Below are positions 1 to 4,972 of a stretch of DNA of 10,451 nucleotides, one piece after another. The DNA lies in the NCBI GenBank assembly GCA_014381165.1, contig JACMIM010000709.1:1-10451 (forward strand), read 5' to 3'. The position numbers and the translations under genes were made by a program. Below the pieces are notes generated by a model. The model had not been told where the DNA came from, did not search any database, and was given only the letters and a program-made list of their open reading frames with translations. The DNA is from Roseiflexaceae bacterium. Its GTDB lineage: Bacteria > Chloroflexota > Chloroflexia > Chloroflexales > Roseiflexaceae. Each line of letters starts with the position of its first letter. Within the stretch, counting starts at the first letter, position 1.

Positions 1-30
1 ATATTTCGCTGCTTGCCACTGGCCTTTCGC

Positions 31-594
31 TTACTTTAGCTGGTCGATATGTCCGGTGATCGTCGCATAGCTCATGACTTTCAGCTCGCGTGCGGCCACT
101 GTACCATCGCGGTTGATAAAGAATGTGAGCGGAAGGTTGACGGCGGAGTAGCGGTTGGCCACGTCGGCGTCGGGGTCGGCGATCAGCGCAAAGCCGACCG
201 GGATGTCGTTGGTAAACGATGCAATGCGCTCGGCCTTTTCGGCCTTGTTGACCGCCAGGATGACCAGATCATCGCCATAGGCTTGACGAGCCTGCTCCAG
301 GTGCGGCATTTCGTCGCGGCAGGGTTCGCACCAGGTAGCCCAAAAGTTCAGCAGCACTTTTTTGCCCTGAAGATCGCTCAACTTCTGGGTCGTGCCGTCG
401 GGCAGGGTGAACTGGAAGTCCGGCGCAGGCTGGCCAATTTCAGGCATAAGCGGCGTGCTCGTATCGAGCAGCAGCGCATTGGTCGCCAAGATCGCGCCAG
501 GGGCGGGCACCACAGGCACAGCGGCAGGGGCGCTTGGCGTCGGGGCCGCGCAGCTGACCAGCATAGCAGCGACAGCGATCAGTAATAACCTCAC
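31..594 (-). CDS. TlpA/ResA-like thioredoxin-fold lipoprotein
   Basis: Predicted membrane-anchored thiol-disulfide oxidoreductase of the TlpA/ResA (AhpC/TSA-Redoxin) family, 187 aa. These proteins reduce disulfides of exported proteins, for example during cytochrome c maturation. The N-terminus has a short hydrophobic stretch ending in a lipobox (LVSC, Cys15), so it is probably a lipoprotein facing the outside. A Pro/Ala-rich linker follows, then the thioredoxin domain from about residue 53. The active site is WATWCEPC (Cys89 and Cys92), with a cis-Pro candidate in NLPLTFFI (Pro155). The GTG start at 594 is chosen because AAAGGA lies just upstream and the lipoprotein signal begins there. The in-frame ATG at 738 lies deep inside the upstream gene and would add a non-signal-like N-terminus. 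It starts 19 nt after the DUF2085 stop, so the two are probably co-transcribed. The family call is firm; the substrate is unknown. Confidence 0.93.
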   Translation of the reverse strand: MRLLLIAVAAMLVSCAAPTPSAPAAVPVVPAPGAILATNALLLDTSTPLMPEIGQPAPDFQFTLPDGTTQKLSDLQGKKVLLNFWATWCEPCRDEMPHLEQARQAYGDDLVILAVNKAEKAERIASFTNDIPVGFALIADPDADVANRYSAVNLPLTFFINRDGTVAARELKVMSYATITGHIDQLK

Positions 595-613
595 GTAACG
601 TTCCTTTGATAGG

Positions 614-1174
614 TTATGCGGCGATCTGAGCTTGCCGCAGGTCGCGCTCCAGGCGCGGGTAGACCACCAGCAGTACTGCGATGGCGAACAGCAGGCCGGT
701 CGCCATGCGCATCCAGAAATTGAATGATCCGATATCATCGTTGGTGCCGCGTAGCAGCGTGCCGCCGAGGAGATCGTCGATCAGTTGGCTGCCGCCGTCG
801 ATCAGCATGGGTAGCAGCAGCAGCGCGCCCAGCCTGACTGGCATGGCTCGCACTTGGTGGCGGAACAGTGCGAACAGCAGCCCGCCCGCGAACCGCGCCC
901 CGTACATAATCGCCTCGCGCTGGCAGACGGCGACCTGATAGCCATTCAAAAAAAACGACTGGCTGGGCTTCTGGTGGCACAGCGGCGTGTAGAGCGCAAA
1001 CAACAGATTGCCCAGCGTGCGGTAGCCTGCGGCGTGCGCTATTGGCGAAAGCCAGGGTAGGCCGCCGTATACGAGCACCACCAGATTCGCAAACAGCAGC
1101 CAGCGCTTCAGCCCCCAGCGCACAGTGTCGTTGATCCGCCGCTCCCAGACAGGCCGTGATTCAGTTGTGGTCAT
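614..1174 (-). CDS. DUF2085 family membrane protein
   Basis: Polytopic membrane protein of 186 aa that resembles DUF2085 proteins, a family without an established function. The family hallmark is visible as LCHQKPSQSFF (Cys66, His67), followed about 18 residues later by VAVCQREAIMYG (Cys84). In typical members the second motif reads closer to CARCTGIY, so this protein lacks the second Cys of that CxxC. Hydrophobic segments lie at about 26-46, 52-66, 92-107, 113-134 and 153-172. The ATG at 1174 is the first start after a TGGTATAAT extended -10 element; no strong Shine-Dalgarno sequence is seen. The downstream neighbour, 19 nt away, is a thioredoxin-like lipoprotein. A redox link through Cys66/Cys84 is possible but is inference only. 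Confidence 0.85.
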   Translation of the reverse strand: MTTTESRPVWERRINDTVRWGLKRWLLFANLVVLVYGGLPWLSPIAHAAGYRTLGNLLFALYTPLCHQKPSQSFFLNGYQVAVCQREAIMYGARFAGGLLFALFRHQVRAMPVRLGALLLLPMLIDGGSQLIDDLLGGTLLRGTNDDIGSFNFWMRMATGLLFAIAVLLVVYPRLERDLRQAQIAA

Positions 1175-1209
1175 GCGTGTCGCCCATTTGTTGCCATTTC
1201 GCAGCCTTT

Positions 1210-1218
1210 ATTATACCA
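1210..1218 (-). promoter_or_regulatory. Extended -10 promoter for the DUF2085-TlpA unit
   Basis: Read leftward, TGGTATAAT gives a perfect TATAAT (1215-1210) with an extended -10 TG. No good -35 is visible 17 nt upstream, which is tolerable for an extended -10 promoter. Transcription would begin near 1203, giving a leader of about 29 nt before the ATG at 1174. Confidence 0.55.
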
Positions 1219-1249
1219 AACTCGCGTGCAGGCTGGCGAAAGCAAGACC

Positions 1250-1255
1250 TATAAT
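1250..1255 (+). promoter_or_regulatory. -10 box of the rightward NlpC/P60-like gene
   Basis: A perfect TATAAT reads rightward here; the -35 region around 1227-1232 is poor. Transcription would start near 1262. That excludes the in-frame ATG at 1226 as the start codon and supports the GTG at 1301, which has AAGGAGG at 1289-1295, five bases upstream. It is divergent from the promoter at 1210-1218. Confidence 0.5.
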
Positions 1256-1300
1256 CACTTCAGAATAGAATGTAGATTGCCACATAGGAAGGAGGCTTAC

Positions 1301-2674
1301 GTGTCGCTCTTCTCGCTTTCAGGCCGGGTGGTTCGCTCGACGGATGTTGCGCCGCTGGCCGGTGTGGCGGTGCGGCTGCATGGCTCTGCTGCCACACTTG
1401 GTGATGTGGCCGGGGCGCAGGCGCTGCCGGTTGGCCGCCAGGTGACTTGGACGCGCCCGCTGAATGGCTTCGCCGGGACGCGCTGGGACTGCTGGACAAA
1501 CCAGGTGCAGGGCCAGGTGCCAGGCATCACCTGGGATGCCTTCCGCGACGGGGCGCTGCGCCATAACCCACAGCTGAACGGCGACGGTCGGCTGTTCAAG
1601 GCCGACCAAACGTATCTGCTGCCGGAGGAACGCGCGCTGCCGCCCTTCGCCTGGACGCGACCGTTGAGCGGCTTTGCGGGCACACGCTGGGAGTGCTGGG
1701 AGCAGCAGCTGCGCGACCGAGTTCCTGGCCTGACCTGGGACGGCTTCCGTGATGGCGCGCTACAGTACAACCCGCAGCTGAACGCCGACGGCCGGCTGTT
1801 CAAGGCCGAGCGCTCGTATCTGCTGCCCCAGCCCGACGTGACGCCGCAAGCCTTTCTGCAGACCGAAACCGACGCGCAGGGCAATTATCGCTTTGAGCTG
1901 GGCGGGCTAGCGGGGCTGTTCGAACTTCAGGTCGAGGTCGACGAGTATGCGCGCGCCGTGCTACCAGTCATGGTGAATGGTCATGTGACGCAGCCAGTAC
2001 AGCTTACGCCTGCTGCTGCGCCCGCCTCGACCGGTATCGGCGGCAGTGGCAGCGTGCGCTCGGCCAGGCCGGATTATGCCAGCTTGCCGGAAAAGGCCCG
2101 CCGCGTAATTGATATGGCGCTGTTCATGTTGGGCGACGACCCGGCGACCTTCGACGCGCTGCCGGCCCATCTTCAAAAGATGATCTACGGCGCGCGCTTT
2201 CTGGGCGATCCCAACAGCTTCCACTACAAGGATATTGTGTGCGCGGATTTGGTGAGCGTGGTATTTGCTGGAGCGGGCCTGGATATCAAGTGGGGGCCAG
2301 CCGGGCCGAGCATGGCCGATTATTATGTGGCCGACGGCAACGCCAAGCTGATCGAGCTAACTGACCCGAACGACTGGCTGCCCGGCGATGTACTCGTCTA
2401 TGGCCCCTCGTTTACGGCGGGGCGCAAGGCTGGCCACGTTAACTTGTACGTCGGCTCGTTCGCAGGCAGCGATCGCAGCGGGCGCAGCTACGCACTGCCC
2501 GAGAACTGCGAGGTGGTGGACGCCAGCATGGACTTCATGAGCAAGGGTCGCGAGGTTGGCACTGGCATCCAGGGAAAGACGCTGCGCTCGTACTGCCTGG
2601 ATAAGAAGTGCTATACCTATTCGTGGGTCAAGCGAGTGCGGTTGCGCGAACTTGCGGCGGCGTTTGGGAAGTGA
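1301..2674 (+). CDS. NlpC/P60-like cysteine peptidase with split CarboxypepD-like domain and Trp-rich repeats
   Basis: A 457-aa multidomain protein. Residues about 5-28 (SGRVVRSTDVAPLAGVAVRL) look like the first strands of a carboxypeptidase regulatory-like/Cna-B beta domain, and residues about 186-235 (TETDAQGNYRFEL onward) look like its second half. Between them lie two tandem repeats, about 49-108 and 117-176. Each carries TRPLxGFAGTRWxCW, then a TWDxFRDGAL helix, and ends in YLLP. The C-terminal part, about 262-450, resembles papain-fold NlpC/P60 or CHAP hydrolases: Cys314 in KDIVCADLV is the likely nucleophile and His379 in AGHVNLYVG the likely base, preceded by WLPGDVLVYG. A wall or peptide amidase role is inferred. 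There is no signal peptide or membrane segment, which is odd for a wall enzyme. Start GTG 1301 is set by AAGGAGG five bases upstream. Confidence 0.85.
   Translation: MSLFSLSGRVVRSTDVAPLAGVAVRLHGSAATLGDVAGAQALPVGRQVTWTRPLNGFAGTRWDCWTNQVQGQVPGITWDAFRDGALRHNPQLNGDGRLFKADQTYLLPEERALPPFAWTRPLSGFAGTRWECWEQQLRDRVPGLTWDGFRDGALQYNPQLNADGRLFKAERSYLLPQPDVTPQAFLQTETDAQGNYRFELGGLAGLFELQVEVDEYARAVLPVMVNGHVTQPVQLTPAAAPASTGIGGSGSVRSARPDYASLPEKARRVIDMALFMLGDDPATFDALPAHLQKMIYGARFLGDPNSFHYKDIVCADLVSVVFAGAGLDIKWGPAGPSMADYYVADGNAKLIELTDPNDWLPGDVLVYGPSFTAGRKAGHVNLYVGSFAGSDRSGRSYALPENCEVVDASMDFMSKGREVGTGIQGKTLRSYCLDKKCYTYSWVKRVRLRELAAAFGK
1445..1828 (+). repeat. Two in-frame 204-bp-period protein repeats
   Basis: Coding repeats at about 1445-1624 and 1649-1828, in register at 68 codons. 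The two translated units are near-identical over about 58 residues (TRPLxGFAGTRW, then a Trp-Asp-x-Phe-Arg-Asp-Gly-Ala-Leu helix, NPQL, DGRLFKA, YLLP). Each has four Trp and one Cys. The ending pattern recalls LysM-like modules, but the assignment is uncertain. Confidence 0.85.
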
Positions 2675-2762
2675 CAAGATGACAAGATGACAAGATGACA
2701 AGATGACAAGATCACGAAACTCACTCAGTCATCTTGTCATTCAGTCATCTTGTCATTCAGTC
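2673..2762. repeat. (GACAAGAT)5 tandem array plus inverted ATCTTGTC units between convergent stops
   Basis: Five perfect tandem copies of GACAAGAT occupy 2673-2712, overlapping the TGA of the peptidase gene. The reverse complement ATCTTGTC recurs at 2731-2738 and 2747-2754, within two copies of a 16-bp unit ending at 2762, which touches the tyrS stop (2763-2761). A 13-bp stem can form, for example 2695-2707 with 2728-2740. The whole gap between convergent genes is thus inverted-repeat DNA and could act as a bidirectional transcription end. No T-run follows the stem, so classical intrinsic termination is unproven. Confidence 0.8.
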
Positions 2763-3942
2763 ATTCCCGGACGGCGCGGATGAACTTGCGCTTGCCGACC
2801 TGCACCACCGCTGGGCGCTCGGGCGAAAGCACGAAATCGGCGTCGACTTTTTCGCCCTCGACGCGCACGCCGCCGCCGGCGATCAGGCGGCGGGCCTCGC
2901 TTTTGGAGGGGGCTAGCCCGGCTTCAGCCAGAAAATCGACGATACTGATCGGCCCGCTGATCGCGTGGTTGGCGATCTCGCTGGGCTGCTCCTTTTCGCG
3001 GAAGCGGCGCACCCACTCGCCTTCGGCCTGGCTGCCCTGGCCCGCCGGGTGGAACTGATCGACCACCTCGCGCGCTAGCCGCATCTTGAATTCCATTGGG
3101 TTGACTGCACCTGCCGCCATGGCCCGCTGCATCTCGCGCACCTCGTCGAGCGGCACGTCGGTCAGCACCTCGTAGTACAGCGGCATGACTCCGTCGGTCA
3201 TCGAGAGCACCTTGGAGTACATCTCGAACGGTGGCAGCAGCACGTCGATCGTGTTGTTGAAGCTCTTGCCCATCTTGCGGCCATCGGTGCCGGGAATAAG
3301 CGGCAGCAGCAGGATGTCCTGCGGCGTTTGCCCCCACTGCTCCTGTAATTCGCGCCCGGCTAGGTTGTTGAACTTCTGGTCAGTGCCGCCGAACTCGACA
3401 TCGCTCTTGACGGCGACCGAATCGTAGCCCTGCAACATTGGGTACATCAGCTCCAGGATGCTCAGGCGCGCGCCTTCCTCGTAGCGCTTGCGGAAGGTAT
3501 CGTGGGCCAGCATTTGGCCGAGTGTAAAGCGACCAGCCAGATCGAGCGCGTTCAGCAGGGTGAAATTGCCAAACCACTCCGACTGCCAGCGCACCTCGGT
3601 CTTGGCTTCGTCGACCACGGTGAAGAACTGGCGCATGTAGGTGTGGGCGTTTTCCTGTACGATTTCAGCTGTCAGGCGCGGGCGGGTTTCATCGCGCCCG
3701 CTGGGATCGCCGATCTGCGCCGTCCAGTCGCCCACGATCAGCACCACCTGATGGCCCAGTTCCTGGAACTTGCGCAGCTTGCGCAGGCCGACCGCATGGC
3801 CAATATGCATGTCCGGCTTGGTCGGGTCGAAGCCCTGCTTGAGCCGCAGCTTTTTGCCACTTTGCAGCTTGGCGCGTAGCTCCTTCTCGACCACCACCTC
3901 GGCCACACCGCGGGTCAGCAACTCGTCTAGTACATCAGGCAT
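2761..3942 (-). CDS. tyrS: Tyrosyl-tRNA synthetase
   Basis: Cytoplasmic class I aminoacyl-tRNA synthetase that charges tRNA-Tyr with tyrosine using ATP; 393 aa, full length. The N-terminal Rossmann catalytic domain carries the HIGH signature at 46-49 (DMHIGHAVG) and the second class I signature as KMGKS at 223-227, with GGTDQKFNN at 185-193 in the tyrosine/ATP pocket region. The C-terminal tail, about 333-393, is an S4 RNA-binding domain (SKSEARRLIAGGGVRVEGEKV). The KMGKS form and layout fit the TyrZ-like (second bacterial) TyrRS group. The ATG at 3942 has GAAGGA eight bases upstream. The gene follows an ABC exporter on the same strand but has its own promoter and a leader with terminator and Tyr-Tyr peptide, so it is probably controlled by tRNA-Tyr charging. 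Confidence 0.97.
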   Translation of the reverse strand: MPDVLDELLTRGVAEVVVEKELRAKLQSGKKLRLKQGFDPTKPDMHIGHAVGLRKLRKFQELGHQVVLIVGDWTAQIGDPSGRDETRPRLTAEIVQENAHTYMRQFFTVVDEAKTEVRWQSEWFGNFTLLNALDLAGRFTLGQMLAHDTFRKRYEEGARLSILELMYPMLQGYDSVAVKSDVEFGGTDQKFNNLAGRELQEQWGQTPQDILLLPLIPGTDGRKMGKSFNNTIDVLLPPFEMYSKVLSMTDGVMPLYYEVLTDVPLDEVREMQRAMAAGAVNPMEFKMRLAREVVDQFHPAGQGSQAEGEWVRRFREKEQPSEIANHAISGPISIVDFLAEAGLAPSKSEARRLIAGGGVRVEGEKVDADFVLSPERPAVVQVGKRKFIRAVRE

Positions 3943-3966
3943 TGGAATGTTCCTTCTTCCTGCAAC

Positions 3967-3995
3967 AAAAAAACGTGGACGCGATGTCCACGTTT
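3967..3995 (-). terminator. Intrinsic terminator (attenuator) in the tyrS leader
   Basis: Read leftward, AAACGTGGAC (3995-3986) and GTCCACGTTT (3980-3971) form a perfect 10-bp stem around the 5-nt loop ATCGC. Seven Ts run from 3973 to 3967. It ends about 11 nt before the tyrS Shine-Dalgarno (3956-3951). It sits between the tyrS promoter and the tyrS start, so it can only make sense as a conditional terminator for tyrS or as an end for the upstream ABC operon. The first is favoured by the Tyr-Tyr leader ORF and the competing fold. Confidence 0.88.
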
Positions 3996-4037
3996 GCGTT
4001 TCTATTCACGCATTGTTCACGGCTTGTGGAGCATCAC
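3981..4037 (-). promoter_or_regulatory. Predicted antiterminator fold of the tyrS leader
   Basis: Leftward RNA segment 4037-4026 (GUGAUGCUCCAC) can pair with 3991-3981 (GUGGACAUCGC). This gives eleven pairs including one U-G, with a single bulged C at 4031. The pairing uses six bases of the terminator's 5' arm plus its loop, so the two folds exclude each other. The leader peptide stop codon (4036-4034) lies inside the left strand. A ribosome that reaches the stop would therefore mask it and allow termination, while one stalled at the Tyr codons (4066-4061) would leave it free. Derived by hand pairing; energies were not computed. Confidence 0.7.
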
Positions 4038-4111
4038 CAATTGCCTGACGTTGTCAGACAGTAATACTCGTGTCGCAGCAGCTGTGTTATGCGTGTCAGG
4101 ATTGTGTCCAT
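4034..4111 (-). CDS. tyrS leader peptide with tandem Tyr codons
   Basis: Short ORF of 25 codons (ATG at 4111, TGA at 4036-4034) directly upstream of tyrS. Codons 16 and 17 are TAT and TAC, the only Tyr codons in it, in the context RHEYYCLTT; the peptide ends GNW. Its proposed job is to sense charged tRNA-Tyr. Scarcity would stall the ribosome on the Tyr pair and favour the antiterminator; plentiful charged tRNA would let the ribosome reach the stop and favour the terminator. The ATG lies only about 7 nt from the predicted transcription start, so translation may be nearly leaderless. A weak AGGA at 4129-4126 overlaps the -10 box and cannot be in that transcript. The arrangement parallels the known Phe-rich pheST leader of E. 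coli. No expression evidence is available. Confidence 0.75.
   Translation of the reverse strand: MDTILTRITQLLRHEYYCLTTSGNW
4042..4060 (-). promoter_or_regulatory. Hairpin just after the Tyr codons (possible pause or 1:2 stem)
   Basis: UGUCUGAC (4060-4053) pairs with GUCAGGCA (4049-4042) around an AAC loop, eight pairs including one U-G. It begins one base after the second Tyr codon, so a ribosome stalled there would melt it. It may pause RNA polymerase to couple transcription with leader translation. CCTGAC at 4100-4095 can also pair with GTCAGG at 4049-4044. Confidence 0.55.
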
Positions 4112-4124
4112 TGTGAATGTCGCT

Positions 4125-4153
4125 ATCCTATCACGCAGCCGCGAGGGTGTCAA
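4125..4153 (-). promoter_or_regulatory. Sigma-70-type promoter of the tyrS leader
   Basis: Read leftward, a perfect -35 TTGACA (4153-4148), a 17-nt spacer and -10 TAGGAT (4130-4125, four of six consensus bases). Transcription would begin at about 4118. The -35 lies within the last codons of the ABC ATPase gene, and the spacer covers that gene's stop codon (4133-4131). So tyrS has a promoter of its own, separate from the export operon. Confidence 0.78.
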
Positions 4154-4865
4154 GCGCTTCCAGATGCTCGACTCCGTGTGCTGGAGTAGCCACCAGTTCG
4201 TCCTGGCCGATCACGCCATCGCGCACATGGATGATGCGGCGGGCGTGCGCGGCGATCTCGGGTTCGTGCGTAACCAGAATGATCGTGATGCCGCGTTCGC
4301 GATTGAGCCGCTCGAAGATCGCCATGATCTCGGCACCGGTGCGCGTGTCGAGCGCGCCGGTCGGTTCGTCGGCCATGATAATGCGCGGCTCGTTGGCCAG
4401 TGCCCGCGCGATCGCCACGCGCTGCTGCTGGCCACCCGAAAGCTCATTGGGCTTGTGGTGCATGCGCTCGCCCATACCGACAGATGCCAGCGCCTCGCGG
4501 GCGCGGGCGATGCGCTCGCGAACATTGCCATAGAGCATGGGCAGTTCGACATTTTTCACAGCGTCGGTGCGCTGGAGCAGCATATACTGCTGGAACACAA
4601 AACCGATCTTGCGGTTGCGGATGATCGCCAACTGGTCGTCGTTCAAACTGCCTACGTCCACGCCGTCGATCGCGTAGCTGCCACTTGAGGGTTGGTCGAG
4701 GCAGCCCAGGATGTTCATGAGCGTCGACTTGCCCGAGCCAGATGGCCCCATAATCGCGACCATCTCGCCCGCCTGGATCGTCAGCGAGACGCCGCGCAGA
4801 GCCTGTACTTCGACATCGCCCATCGTGTAGGTCTTGGCGACATCGGTGAGTTGAATGAGTGACAT
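4131..4865 (-). CDS. ABC transporter ATPase, MacB/LolD type
   Basis: Cytoplasmic ATP-binding subunit of 244 aa that would power the MacB/FtsX-like permease encoded upstream. All nucleotide-binding motifs are intact: Walker A GPSGSGKST (40-48), Q-loop FQQ (91-93), signature LSGGQQQR (142-149), Walker B IIMADEP (162-168), D-loop ALD (171-173) and switch His200 in VTHE. The MGPSGSGKSTLMNILGCLD and DEPTGALD wording is typical of the MacB/LolD/FtsE class that works with FtsX-like permeases. The ATG at 4865 follows AGGAGA (4877-4872) with a 6-nt gap. The 107-nt gap to the permease is filled by a long hairpin repeat. Its last codons hold the tyrS -35 element. Confidence 0.95.
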   Translation of the reverse strand: MSLIQLTDVAKTYTMGDVEVQALRGVSLTIQAGEMVAIMGPSGSGKSTLMNILGCLDQPSSGSYAIDGVDVGSLNDDQLAIIRNRKIGFVFQQYMLLQRTDAVKNVELPMLYGNVRERIARAREALASVGMGERMHHKPNELSGGQQQRVAIARALANEPRIIMADEPTGALDTRTGAEIMAIFERLNRERGITIILVTHEPEIAAHARRIIHVRDGVIGQDELVATPAHGVEHLEALDTLAAA

Positions 4866-4880
4866 GCTATTTCTCCTGGA

Positions 4881-4971
4881 GCTGGGATTAGGGGCTAGGG
4901 GTTTGGAGCTGGGAACTAGGGGCTGGTGCTTGAGTGTTGTTACCCCTAGCTCCTAGCCCCTAATCCCTAGC
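4881..4971. repeat. Long inverted repeat filling the permease-ATPase gap
   Basis: Left arm 4881-4899 (GCTGGGATTAGGGGCTAGG) pairs with right arm 4952-4971 over 19 bp with one bulged base. Inner copies of CTAGGGG (4895, 4916) and ACCCCTAG (4942-4949) extend it. It starts next to the permease stop codon (4975-4973) and ends next to the ATPase ribosome binding site. It may be a REP/MITE-like insertion or an mRNA stem that tunes ATPase expression or stabilises the permease message. Confidence 0.85.
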
Positions 4972-4972
4972 C

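Noticed and set aside
49..585. 178-codon plus-strand frame
   Set aside because: Antisense to the thioredoxin-like lipoprotein, which has intact motifs; the frame shows no family features.
2673..2762. CRISPR array
   Set aside because: Eight-base units are directly adjacent with no spacers and no cas genes nearby.
3943..4130. T-box riboswitch upstream of tyrS
   Set aside because: No TGGNACCGCG-like T-box motif or typical Stem I was found on the leftward strand; the Tyr-Tyr ORF explains the leader better.
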